Both the position numbers and the translations under genes were made by a program. The notes under the pieces were generated by a model. It was given only the letters and a program-made list of their open reading frames with translations, was not told the origin of the DNA and made no database searches. Positions 56,659 through 64,000 of a stretch of DNA of 64,000 nt are shown here, piece by piece. Positions within the stretch are counted from its first letter, which is position 1. Each line of letters begins with the position of its first letter. This DNA is from Amycolatopsis sp. NBC_01480 (GTDB taxonomy: Bacteria; Actinomycetota; Actinomycetes; Mycobacteriales; Pseudonocardiaceae), in assembly GCF_036227205.1 (NCBI RefSeq), contig NZ_CP109442.1, forward strand, positions 9,238,001 through 9,302,000. The letters are read 5' to 3'.

Positions 56659-57510
56659 TCAGGCGACGGTCACTCCACCTTCCGTGGAGTCGGTGGAACG
56701 GCTGAGCTCCGCCCAGGCGTCGAAGTCGTCCTGGACCCGCTGGCGCCCGGCGGCGACCAGGCGCAGCGCGTCCGAGCCGAGCAGCAGGTGCACGGGCGGC
56801 TTCTCCGCGTCCAGGACGGTGAGGATGGCGTCGCCCGCGCGATCGGGGTCGCCGATGCCCTGGCCGGCCAGGGCCTGGCGACGGGTCCGGATCGGGTCGA
56901 ACAGGGCGTCGTAGTCGGCGATGCTGCGGGGCGCGCGGACCAGCGATCGCCCGGCCCAGTCGGTTTTGAAGGCGCCGGGGGCCACGGCGGTGACCCGCAC
57001 GCCGAACTGGGTGACCTCCTGGGCGAGGGTGTCGGTGATGCCTTCGAGGGCGTGTTTGCTGCCCTCGTAGAACGCCAGCCCGGGGAAGGTGGTGAGCCCG
57101 CCCATCGAGGTGACGACGAAGATGTGGCCGCCGCGCCGTTCCCGCATGCCGGGCAGGACCGCTTTGATCGTCGCCACCGTGCCGAAGACGTTCACCTCGA
57201 ACTGGCGGCGCAGATCGGCCATCGACGACTCTTCGAAGGTGCCTTCGAGCCCGTAGCCGGCGTTGGCCACGAGCACGTCGATCGGGCCCAGCTCCGCCTC
57301 GGCGGCCCGCACCGCGGGCTCGATCCGGTCGGTGTCCGCCAGGTCGAGGAGGAAGGCCCGGGCACGTTGGGGGTCCAGCGCCCGGAAGGCCGCTGCGTGC
57401 TGCTCGGTGCGCACGGTGCCGGCGACCCGGTGCCCGGCTGCCAGGGCTCGCCGGGCGACGGCCAGGCCGAGGCCGGTGCTGACGCCGGTGATCAGGAATG
57501 TCTTGCTCAC
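56659..57510 (-). CDS. SDR-family oxidoreductase (classical, NADP-type)
   Basis: 283 aa from a GTG with GAGAGGAAA upstream. TGVSTGLGLAVARR, VANAGYG, SMGGLTTFPGLAFYEGSKHA (Ser, Tyr, Lys) and APGAFKTDWAG are seen. VRTEQ after strand two (basic residue) suggests NADP(H). This subgroup with a long C-terminal part (LLLGSDALRLVAAGRQRVQ) is often found next to XRE/MmyB-type regulators. Such a gene lies immediately upstream, in the same direction but stopping 112 bp before this start. Confidence 0.86.
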   Translation of the reverse strand: MSKTFLITGVSTGLGLAVARRALAAGHRVAGTVRTEQHAAAFRALDPQRARAFLLDLADTDRIEPAVRAAEAELGPIDVLVANAGYGLEGTFEESSMADLRRQFEVNVFGTVATIKAVLPGMRERRGGHIFVVTSMGGLTTFPGLAFYEGSKHALEGITDTLAQEVTQFGVRVTAVAPGAFKTDWAGRSLVRAPRSIADYDALFDPIRTRRQALAGQGIGDPDRAGDAILTVLDAEKPPVHLLLGSDALRLVAAGRQRVQDDFDAWAELSRSTDSTEGGVTVA

Positions 57511-57622
57511 TACGGGTTTCCTCTCGTGGATGAGTGCCGGTGCGTGGGCACGGCGGCATCGGCCCCGCGGGTTCGCGGGGCCGTGGCTATGTGGTTTCGA
57601 ATCGCCGGGGTTTGGGCGGTGG

Positions 57623-58495
57623 TCAGGACCCGGCGTTGTCCCGGGCCGGCGCGGCGGCGGGCTCACTGCCCCAGCTGGCCAGCAGCCGCAGGCGTTCCTG
57701 GGCCGGCGAGCCGGACGGCGCGCTGTAGACCACGAGCGACTGGCGCGGGTCGGCGACCGGGGTGAAGATCTCGTACTGCAGTTCCAGGTCGCCGACCACG
57801 GGGTGGTGCAGGCGTTTGAGCCCGGTGCTGCGTTCCTGGACGCGGTGTTCCGACCACCACGCCGGGAACTCGGGTGAGCGCATCATCAGCTCGCCGATCA
57901 GGGCGGCGATGTGCTGGTTCCGCGGCTGCGCGGCGGCGGCCAGCCGCAACCCGTGCACGTAATCGCGGGCGACGCGTTCCCAGTCGCACCACACCAGCCG
58001 GGCCCGCAGGTCCAGCAGCGTCCAGCGGGCCATGCTGCGTTCCCGGCGCGGCAGCTCGGCCACATCGGGAAACAGCAAGGCCCACAACGGGTTCCCGCCG
58101 ACCACGGCGAGGTTCCGGTCGCTGACGAAGGCAGCGGCCAGCTCCATCGACTCCAGTACCTGCCGCAACGCCGGCCGCATCCGCGCCGAGTGCTCGCCCC
58201 GGTCCTTGGGCCCGGCCGCGGCGCCCGCGAGGGCGAACAGATGCCGCCGCTCGATGTCGTCGAACCCCAGCGCGTCGCCGAGGGCCTGCAATACCTGTTC
58301 GGACGGCTGACGGGCGCGGCCTTGTTCCAGCCGGGTGTAGTACTCCGCGCTGACCCCGGCCAGCTGCGCGACCTCACTGCGCCGCAGTCCGGCGACGCGG
58401 CGGCCGGCGCCGGACTCGGCCGGCAGGCCGACCTTGTCCGGCGTCAGCCCGGCCCGCCGGGCCCGCAGGAAGTCACCCAAGTCGTTCTTGCCCAT
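57623..58495 (-). CDS. XRE-family regulator with MmyB-like ligand domain
   Basis: 290 aa. The helix-turn-helix is VAQLAGVSAEYYTRLEQGRA (about residues 41-62), then the MmyB-like PAS/MLTR domain (LAAAFVSDRNLAVVGGNPLW; SPEFPAWWSEHRVQ) known to bind fatty-acid-like ligands in related proteins. The ATG has no clear Shine-Dalgarno sequence. It most likely controls the SDR gene that follows. The C-terminal tail ends Ala/Pro-rich. Confidence 0.85.
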   Translation of the reverse strand: MGKNDLGDFLRARRAGLTPDKVGLPAESGAGRRVAGLRRSEVAQLAGVSAEYYTRLEQGRARQPSEQVLQALGDALGFDDIERRHLFALAGAAAGPKDRGEHSARMRPALRQVLESMELAAAFVSDRNLAVVGGNPLWALLFPDVAELPRRERSMARWTLLDLRARLVWCDWERVARDYVHGLRLAAAAQPRNQHIAALIGELMMRSPEFPAWWSEHRVQERSTGLKRLHHPVVGDLELQYEIFTPVADPRQSLVVYSAPSGSPAQERLRLLASWGSEPAAAPARDNAGS

Positions 58496-58594
58496 GACTC
58501 GAGTCTGCTGCACGCCCGACTGATCACCAAGGGCATAGCTGGTCCTGCCAGTACTACGCACCGCTCCCCGATGTCCACACGGGACACTCCCCCG

Positions 58595-59590
58595 TCACTG
58601 CGACGGCGGGATTTCGACGTCCGCCGGTGCCTTGTCCGGCCGCCAGCCGCGCCAGGCGGTGTGACGGAGGCGGCGCTCACCCGGGGTGAACTGGCGGTAG
58701 ACGACTTCGCCGACCAGCTTCGGCGTCACCCAGCGCGCGTCGCGGGCGCGGTCGCGCGGGACTTCGTTCGCGAAGGGGCTTGTCTTGCGCTCCAACGGAT
58801 TCAGCTTCGACTGGAGGTCGGCGAGTGTGTCTCGGGTGAAGCCGGTGCCGACGTCGCCGATGTAGAGCAGGTCGCCGGAGTCGGGGGCGTGCGCGCCGAG
58901 CAGCAGCGCGCCGATGGTGCCCTCGCGGTTGCCCTGGCCGGGGCGCCAGCCGCCGACGATCACCTCCAGCGTCCGGATCAGCGGGTGCTTCAGCCAGTCC
59001 GGGCTGCGCCGGCCGGGGTGGTACTTCGACCGCCGGTCCTTGGCCACCAGCCCTTCGAGGCCGCGCTCCGCCGCGACGTCCAGCAGGTCCTGCGGGCCGG
59101 TCCCGTCCGCCGCCAGTGCGGCATGCGAGTAGGACGGCGTGATCACGATCAGCCGGGGGTCCGGCGGTTCGAGCCCGGCCAGGACCTTCCGCCGCTCGTC
59201 GTACGTCTCGCCGAGCAGCTTCTCGGTGCCGAGCTGCAGGACGTCGAAGGCGAAGTAGGCGACCGTGCGGCCGCTGGTGCCGTGGTTCTGCAGCAGCCCG
59301 AAGTCCGGCCGGCCGGACTCGTCCAGCGCGACGATCTCCCCGTCCAGCACCGCGGCCCGGCCGCCGAGCGCGTCGCCGAAAGCGCCGGTCAGCTCGGGAT
59401 AACGCGGGGTGAAGTCGGTGCGGTTGCGGCTGGTGAGCACCGTGGTGCCGTCCGGCGCGATCCGCATGACGGCCCGGTAGCCGTCCCACTTCCACTCGTA
59501 CGCGTACTTCTCCTCGTCCGGCAGCCGGCCCCGGTCGGGGGTGGCCAGCATCGGCTCGATGCCGTCCGGCACCCGGTCCCCACCGGCCAT
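58595..59590 (-). CDS. ATP-dependent DNA ligase (LigC/LigD ligase-domain type)
   Basis: 331 aa from an ATG with AAGGAG seven bases upstream. The nucleotidyl transfer lysine is in EWKWDGYR (K34), followed by TSRNRTDFT, LDGEIVALDE, EGLVAKDR and WLKHP. The OB-fold C-terminus contains GDVGTGFTRDTLADLQ. The length fits the stand-alone ligases that act in non-homologous end joining and repair; no Ku or polymerase domain is adjacent. It would seal nicks using ATP. Confidence 0.9.
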   Translation of the reverse strand: MAGGDRVPDGIEPMLATPDRGRLPDEEKYAYEWKWDGYRAVMRIAPDGTTVLTSRNRTDFTPRYPELTGAFGDALGGRAAVLDGEIVALDESGRPDFGLLQNHGTSGRTVAYFAFDVLQLGTEKLLGETYDERRKVLAGLEPPDPRLIVITPSYSHAALAADGTGPQDLLDVAAERGLEGLVAKDRRSKYHPGRRSPDWLKHPLIRTLEVIVGGWRPGQGNREGTIGALLLGAHAPDSGDLLYIGDVGTGFTRDTLADLQSKLNPLERKTSPFANEVPRDRARDARWVTPKLVGEVVYRQFTPGERRLRHTAWRGWRPDKAPADVEIPPSQ

Positions 59591-59734
59591 CGCGGGCTCC
59601 TTCCGCCGACCCCACCGTAGGCCGGACGGCGGTGTTCCGCGCCCGGGACGGCTCCCGCGAATGGCGCAGCTTCATTTCGCGGGATCGGGGGTACCTCCAA
59701 CCGGATCTGTGAGCAGACGCAAGGAGACCACGCC

Positions 59735-60010
59735 ATGGAGCTGGCCGAAGCCACTGCCGCCGAACGGCCCGCCGAGCCGCGCTCGGACCTGGTGGTCGAG
59801 CAGGCCAGAGGCATTCTGATGGCCCGGCGGGACTGCACCGCGGCCGGCGCGCTCGCCGTCCTGCAGACCGCGGCGCACGACAGCGGCGCCACGGTCCACG
59901 CCGTCGCCCTCGCGCTGGTCAACGAGGTCGAGGCCCGTGCCCGGCACCTTCAGGACGAGCTCGATGCCGGGCAGGCCTGGCTCAACGGCTCGCGGACTCC
60001 GGGATCGTGA
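59735..60010 (+). CDS. Stand-alone ANTAR-domain protein
   Basis: 91 aa with AAGGAGA seven bases upstream. [20 protein letters not shown] and [20 protein letters not shown] show the ANTAR three-helix fold, without any sensor domain. Such short ANTAR proteins may act as partners of sensor-bearing ones, for example the GAF-ANTAR protein 5 kb away. Its last 29 nt overlap the convergent CoA-transferase subunit B gene. Confidence 0.8.
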   Translation: MELAEATAAERPAEPRSDLVVEQARGILMARRDCTAAGALAVLQTAAHDSGATVHAVALALVNEVEARARHLQDELDAGQAWLNGSRTPGS

Positions 60011-60629
60011 TCGGCGCGCCGGTCTTCTCCTGAACCTCGCCGGCCGTGACGCCCGGCGCCAGCTCCACCAGGAGCAGGCCGTCCGGGGTTACGTCGAGCA
60101 CGGCGAGGTCGGTGATGATCCGGTCGACCACTCCGGCCCCGGTCAGCGGCAGCGTGCAGGATTCGACAATCTTCGGGCTGCCGTCCTTGGCCACGTGGTC
60201 GGTCAGCACGACGATCCGCTTGGTGCCCGCGACCAGGTCCATCGCCCCGCCCATGCCCTTGACCAGCGCGCCGGGCACGGTCCAGTTGGCCAGGTCGCCG
60301 TTGGCCGCGACCTGCAGCGCGCCGAGCACGGCGACGTCCACGTGGCCGCCGCGGATCATCGCGAACGAGGTGGCGGAGTCGAAGTAACTCCCGCCCGGCA
60401 GCACGGTGACCGTCTGCTTGCCGGCGTTGATCAGGTCCGCGTCCTCCTCGCCCTCGAACGGGAACGGGCCGAGGCCGAGGATGCCGTTCTCGCTCTGCAG
60501 GGTGACCCGGACGCCGTCCGGCAGGTGGTTGGCGACCAGGGTCGGGATCCCGATGCCCAGGTTCACGTAGTCCCCGTCGCGCAGCTCGCGCGCGGCGACG
60601 GCCGCCATCTCGTCACGGCTCCAGCCCAT
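59982..60629 (-). CDS. scoB: 3-oxoacid CoA-transferase, subunit B
   Basis: 215 aa from an ATG with GGAGG seven bases upstream, 2 nt after the subunit A stop. The catalytic glutamate is in [11 protein letters not shown] (E47), with [13 protein letters not shown] and [14 protein letters not shown] as further signatures. With subunit A it moves CoA from succinyl-CoA to acetoacetate or other 3-oxoacids such as 3-oxoadipate. Which acid is used cannot be decided; no aromatic-degradation genes are near. Confidence 0.88.
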   Translation of the reverse strand: MGWSRDEMAAVAARELRDGDYVNLGIGIPTLVANHLPDGVRVTLQSENGILGLGPFPFEGEEDADLINAGKQTVTVLPGGSYFDSATSFAMIRGGHVDVAVLGALQVAANGDLANWTVPGALVKGMGGAMDLVAGTKRIVVLTDHVAKDGSPKIVESCTLPLTGAGVVDRIITDLAVLDVTPDGLLLVELAPGVTAGEVQEKTGAPITIPESASR

Positions 60630-60631
60630 CG

Positions 60632-61354
60632 TCACGCCTCCGTTCCGGCGGCCGGGCGCGGGCGCACCGTCCGCTTCTCGATTTCCTTGGCCCGGGCGCG
60701 GGCCGGCAGCAGCCGGTTGACGTAGACGCCGGGGGTGATCACCAGGTCCGGGTCGACGTACTCGCCCTCGTCGAGCAGCACCTCGGTCTCGACCACGGTG
60801 ACCTGGCCGCAGGTGGCCACGAGCGGGTTGAAGTTCCGCGCGGTGTACCGGTAGACGAGGTTGCCCGCGCGGTCCGCGGTGTGCGCGTGCACCAGCGCGA
60901 CGTCGGCGATGATCGCGCGCTCCAGCACGTGGACCCGGCCGTCGAACTCCTCGTGCGGCTTGCCCTCGGCGACCGGCGTGCCGACGCCGGTGCGGGTGTA
61001 GAACGCCGCGATCCCGGCGCCGCCGGCCCGCATCCGCTCGGCGAGCGTGCCCTGCGGCGCGAACTCGACCTCCACCTCGCCGTCCAGGTACTGGCGCGCG
61101 AACAGCTTGTTCTCCCCCACGTAGGACGCGATCACCTTGCGCACCTGGTGGTTCTCCAGCAGCAGCCCGAGACCGAGGCCGTCCACGCCCATGTTGTTCG
61201 AGACGACCGTCAGGTCCCGCACGCCCGAGTCGCGGACCGCCTCGATCAGGTCGGACGGGATGCCGCACAGGCCGAAGCCGCCGACCGCCAGCGTGATGCC
61301 GTCCCGCAGCGCGCCGGCCAGCGCTTCGCGGGCGTCGTCGAACATTTGGGGCAC
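60632..61354 (-). CDS. scoA: 3-oxoacid CoA-transferase, subunit A
   Basis: 240 aa from a GTG with GGAG five bases upstream. The glycine-rich CoA site [20 protein letters not shown], then [20 protein letters not shown] and [11 protein letters not shown] are characteristic. It forms a heterodimer with subunit B, encoded next in the operon. The IclR-type gene is divergent from it with 156 bp between, and an operator-like palindrome lies there. Confidence 0.88.
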   Translation of the reverse strand: MPQMFDDAREALAGALRDGITLAVGGFGLCGIPSDLIEAVRDSGVRDLTVVSNNMGVDGLGLGLLLENHQVRKVIASYVGENKLFARQYLDGEVEVEFAPQGTLAERMRAGGAGIAAFYTRTGVGTPVAEGKPHEEFDGRVHVLERAIIADVALVHAHTADRAGNLVYRYTARNFNPLVATCGQVTVVETEVLLDEGEYVDPDLVITPGVYVNRLLPARARAKEIEKRTVRPRPAAGTEA

Positions 61355-61481
61355 GTTCTCTCCTTTGAGCGTCCACTGACCGAGCAACGGACCCGAGTCA
61401 AGTCCGCCCCGGCCGGGAGTTCAAGCAGGGGAAACCGTCGGGCGTGCATCTTTTCGGCAGGCGGACGCGAAAATCGCAGGT

Positions 61482-61503
61482 GTTCACTGAGTGGACGTAG
61501 GAT
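61482..61503. promoter_or_regulatory. IclR promoter with candidate operator
   Basis: GTTCACT-G-AGTGGAC (61482-61496) is a 15-bp palindrome with one mismatched pair. The -10 TAGGAT (61498-61503) ends 7 nt before the ATG of the IclR gene, which is therefore leaderless. The palindrome overlaps the promoter and lies between iclR and scoAB. Confidence 0.5.
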
Positions 61504-61510
61504 CCACCGT

Positions 61511-62293
61511 ATGACCTCTCCCCGCCGGCCGCCTCCCCACCTGATCGGCCGGGCCGCGGCCGTCCTGCGCGCGCTCTCGACCAGCGCGGACGTCGGCGTG
61601 TCGACCTCCGGCGTCGCGCGGGCCACCGGCCTCGCCCGGCCCACCGCCCACCGGCTGCTCGTGGCGCTGCTCGACGAGGGCTTCGCCGACCGGGACCGGC
61701 GCAGCGGCCGCTGGCACCTGGGCCCGGAGCTGTACCTGCTCGGAGAGGCGGCCGCGGCGCGCTACGACGTGACGCAGCGCGCGCGGGAGAGCGTGCACCG
61801 GCTCGCCACGGCCACCGGCGAGAGCGCGTTCTTCTCCGCCCGCCGCGGCGACGAGACGGTCTGTCTGCTGCGCGAGGACGGCGACTTCCCGATCCGCTCC
61901 TTCGTGCTTTACGAGGGCGCGCGGTTCCCCCTCGGCGTGGTTTCGGCGGGGCTCGTCGTGCTGGCCCTGCTGCCGGACCGCGAGATCGACGCCTACCTGG
62001 GTAGCACCGATCTCACCGCGCGCTGGGGCCCGAGGCACTCGGCCGACGCCGTGCGCGGCCGGATCGCCCAGACCCGTGAGCTGGGGTATGCCGTCAATCC
62101 CGGCCTGGTCGTCGAGGGCAGCTGGGGCATGGCCGCGGCGGTGTTCGGCCCGGGCGGCGAGCCGGCGTGGGCGCTGACGCTGACCGGCGTCGAGTCCCGT
62201 TTCCGCGAAGACCGGCGCGCGCAGCTGGGCGAGCTGCTGCTGAAGGAGGCCCACGCACTGACCACCGCCCTACGGCACGAGCCCCGGCCTTGA
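61511..62293 (+). CDS. IclR-family regulator
   Basis: 260 aa. The winged helix-turn-helix (VSTSGVARATGLARPTAHRL) is followed by the ligand-binding domain with HRLATATGESAFFSARRGDE and a late AALTLTGVESRF-like strand (PAWALTLTGVESRF). IclR proteins usually govern neighbouring carbon-catabolic genes; here the divergent 3-oxoacid CoA-transferase operon is the natural target and a keto acid the likely effector. No Shine-Dalgarno sequence precedes the ATG. Confidence 0.88.
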   Translation: MTSPRRPPPHLIGRAAAVLRALSTSADVGVSTSGVARATGLARPTAHRLLVALLDEGFADRDRRSGRWHLGPELYLLGEAAAARYDVTQRARESVHRLATATGESAFFSARRGDETVCLLREDGDFPIRSFVLYEGARFPLGVVSAGLVVLALLPDREIDAYLGSTDLTARWGPRHSADAVRGRIAQTRELGYAVNPGLVVEGSWGMAAAVFGPGGEPAWALTLTGVESRFREDRRAQLGELLLKEAHALTTALRHEPRP

Positions 62294-62408
62294 CGTGAAG
62301 ACGTCACTTCTCACCGGCCCCGGCGGGGATGTGCTGAAGGTCTGCCCACCCCTGGTCTGGACGACGGCCCACGCCAACCAACTCCACGAAGCCCTGCCAC
62401 AACACTGA
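62294..62408 (+). pseudogene. 3' fragment of a class III aminotransferase-like gene
   Basis: The frame directly behind the IclR stop reads LLTGPGGDVLKVCPPLVWTT and then AHANQLHEALPQH before its stop. This looks like the C-terminal strand and helix of class III (ornithine/GABA-type) aminotransferases. Nothing else of the enzyme remains. The assignment rests on about 35 residues and is tentative. Confidence 0.35.
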
Positions 62409-62441
62409 GACCCGCTCCGTCCACAACAGACAGAGCGGGTC
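62409..62441. terminator. Hairpin between convergent IclR and P450 genes
   Basis: Arms GACCCGCTC (62409-62417) and GAGCGGGTC (62433-62441); an inner GTC/GAC pair extends the stem past one mismatch. It lies just before the stop of the P450 gene and can serve transcripts from both sides. Confidence 0.6.
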
Positions 62442-62447
62442 CTCAGC

Positions 62448-63671
62448 TCACCAAGTCACCGGAAGCTCATACACCCCATACACCGACCCGTCGTGCTTGA
62501 ACGGGATATCCGCGAGATCCCCCGCCAACGCCAGCGTCGGGATGCGGCGGTAGAGCGTGCTGTACACGATCTGCAGCTCCAGCCGCGCGAGTTGCTGGCC
62601 GAGGCATTGGTGCACGCCGAAGCCGAAGGCCACATGGCGGTGGGCGTCGCGGGTGATGTCGAGGCGGTCCGGGTCTTCGAAGACGCTCGTGTCGCGGTTG
62701 GCGATGTCGTTGGCCAGGATCAGGCCCTCGCCGGCACGGACGACCTCGCCGCCGACCTCGATGTCCTCGACCACCGCGCGGCGCCGGCCGTTGTGCGTGA
62801 TGTTCAGGTACCGCAACAGTTCCTCGGTGGCCGAGGCGACCAGCTTCGGATCGTCGGACGAGCGCAGCAGCGCCAGCTGGTCCGGGTGCTCCAGCAGCGC
62901 GAGCGTGCCGAGCGCGATCATGTTCGCGGTGGTCTCGTGGCCCGCGATGAGCAGCAGCACGCCCATCTGTGCCGCCTCGGCGCGGGTCAGCTCCCCCGCG
63001 GTCACCCGGACGGCCAGCCCGGACAGCAGATCGTCAGCCGGGTTTGCCTCCTTCTCACCCACCAGCCGTTCCAGATAGCCGGAAAGCGCCGCGTGGCCCG
63101 CCATCCGCTCTTCGTGGCTGGCGGCGCGCCGGACGATCACCTTGCTGTTCTCCTGGAAGAAATCGTGGTCGCTGTAGGGCACCCCGAGCAGCTCGCAGAT
63201 CACCAGCGAGGGCACCGGCAGCGCGAACGCCTCGACCAGGTCCACCGGCCGGGGACCGGCCAGCAGCTCGTCGATCCGGTCGTCGACGATCTGCTGGATG
63301 GCCGGGCGCATCGCCGCGACCCGCCGCATCGAAAACGGCGCGGTCACCATGCGGCGCAGGCGATTGTGCTCCGGGTCGTCCATCAGGATGAAGCTGATCC
63401 GGGAGCCGCCGTCCTTGGGCAGCGGCGCCGGGCTCGGGTAGCCGGGCGTGGCGATATCGGCGCTCACCCGCGAGTCGGACAGCAGCGCCCGCTGCTCGGC
63501 GTACCGGGTCACCAGCCACGGGGTGCTGCCGTCCCAGAGCCGGACCCGCGTGAGCGCGGACTCCTCCTGCTTGGCCCGCGCGGCAGGCGGCGGGTCGAAC
63601 GGACGGCCCGCCGCCCGCTCCATCGGGAAGTCCGGCACCTCGGCCGGGCTCGTGTCGACCGTGCTGGTCAT
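62448..63671 (-). CDS. Cytochrome P450, bacterial class I (CYP105-like)
   Basis: 407 aa from an ATG with GGGAG seven bases upstream. The I-helix LLIAGHETTANMIALG, the ExxR motif in EELLRYL, and the heme loop FGFGVHQCLGQQLARLELQ (C356) are intact. Class I P450s receive electrons from a small ferredoxin, encoded 61 bp upstream in the same direction. Substrates of such enzymes include macrolides, terpenes and xenobiotics; none can be assigned here. The pair lies at the window edge and further partners may follow outside. Confidence 0.9.
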   Translation of the reverse strand: MTSTVDTSPAEVPDFPMERAAGRPFDPPPAARAKQEESALTRVRLWDGSTPWLVTRYAEQRALLSDSRVSADIATPGYPSPAPLPKDGGSRISFILMDDPEHNRLRRMVTAPFSMRRVAAMRPAIQQIVDDRIDELLAGPRPVDLVEAFALPVPSLVICELLGVPYSDHDFFQENSKVIVRRAASHEERMAGHAALSGYLERLVGEKEANPADDLLSGLAVRVTAGELTRAEAAQMGVLLLIAGHETTANMIALGTLALLEHPDQLALLRSSDDPKLVASATEELLRYLNITHNGRRRAVVEDIEVGGEVVRAGEGLILANDIANRDTSVFEDPDRLDITRDAHRHVAFGFGVHQCLGQQLARLELQIVYSTLYRRIPTLALAGDLADIPFKHDGSVYGVYELPVTW

Positions 63672-63732
63672 CGTGTGCTCCCAAGGGGTTTCGCGGACCT
63701 GGTATGACCTTTGTGGACGGTTGCGAGACGGC

Positions 63733-63933
63733 TCACGCGGTTTCGGCGACGGTGATCGCCGCCGCCGGGCAGACGTTCGCGGCCTCGCGGACCGCGGCGT
63801 GGAACCCCTCGGCCGGCGCCGCTTCGAGCAGCACCACGACGCCGTCGTCCTCCCGCTGGTCGAACACCTCCGGGACGAGCAGCACACAGGTGCCCGCGCC
63901 GCAGCACCGGTCTTCGTCGACAGTGACCTTCAT
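63733..63933 (-). CDS. Small ferredoxin, P450 redox partner
   Basis: 66 aa with AAGGAGAG upstream. Cluster ligands are in DEDRCCGAGTC and, later, ANVCPAAAI, the pattern of actinomycete [3Fe-4S]/[4Fe-4S] ferredoxins that serve P450s. The spacing of the first motif (C-x5-C, a further cysteine adjacent) suggests a [3Fe-4S] centre. It precedes the P450 gene on the same strand and is probably co-transcribed. A ferredoxin reductase is not nearby; the FprB-like enzyme at 51-52 kb has its own ferredoxin domain. Confidence 0.87.
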   Translation of the reverse strand: MKVTVDEDRCCGAGTCVLLVPEVFDQREDDGVVVLLEAAPAEGFHAAVREAANVCPAAAITVAETA

Positions 63934-64000
63934 CGTTGTTTCTCTCCTTCGGTTTCCACACCACCACGGGCGGGTGTCGACGGGGCCAGCCACAAGCCGG

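Overview
The window is about 64 kb of very GC-rich, densely packed actinomycete DNA. Lsr2, a TatB very like the mycobacterial one, ANTAR and MocR regulators, a SARP-type regulator, many GTG/TTG starts and many apparently leaderless genes point to a Pseudonocardiaceae-like filamentous actinomycete. Amycolatopsis or a close relative is my best guess; this is inference from gene content and style. No rRNA, tRNA, CRISPR array, insertion sequence or replication origin was seen.

Left part (1-20.7 kb): a clipped PLP-dependent deaminase, an XRE-NACHT membrane ATPase, a LuxR-HTH/SARP fusion regulator, a secreted serine hydrolase, Lsr2, a large WXG/RHS polymorphic toxin with a candidate immunity gene, a secreted malectin-like lectin, a Ser/Thr kinase with Sel1 repeats, a secreted GH2 glycosidase, a quinone oxidoreductase-like protein and a small catalase. 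Between the kinase and a headless FAD oxidoreductase lies an array of degenerate 38-bp tandem repeats that begins inside the kinase stop region.

Centre (20.7-34.8 kb): one minus-strand operon of five genes, each overlapping the next by 1-4 nt. It encodes an iterative PKS resembling polyunsaturated-fatty-acid synthases, split over two giant proteins (tandem NPD/PfaD-like-KS-AT-ACP-ACP-KR, then KS-AT-DH-phosphopantetheinyl transferase). These are followed by a free ACP, an alpha/beta hydrolase and a GT1-type glycosyltransferase. The likely product is a reduced or polyunsaturated lipid that is released and glycosylated. This is the best candidate for an undescribed system. The divergent AraC-type regulator beside it is frameshifted.

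Right part (34.8-64 kb): a stretch of decayed genes (truncated hydroxyacid dehydrogenase, SDR with an internal deletion), then an ECF sigma factor and putative anti-sigma, a lipoprotein transglycosylase, TatB, a flavin monooxygenase with its TetR, a secreted lipase and an amino-acid decarboxylase. Next come remnants of a MarR regulator and a membrane protein, MocR/EamA and LysR/EamA divergent pairs, a coupled AurF-like diiron oxygenase and ferredoxin-NADP reductase, a Fur-family/DUF2180/Dps peroxide-iron group sharing an operator, two ANTAR proteins, SDRs, an ATP-dependent DNA ligase, a 3-oxoacid CoA-transferase with an IclR regulator, and a P450 with its ferredoxin.

Two cross-cutting signals stand out. 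The odd palindrome GTCCAC(A/T)GTGGAC recurs, mostly inside genes, where it forces uncommon Thr codons. A long hairpin element occurs twice where convergent genes end. Several genes are truncated in ways that look like recent deletion decay.
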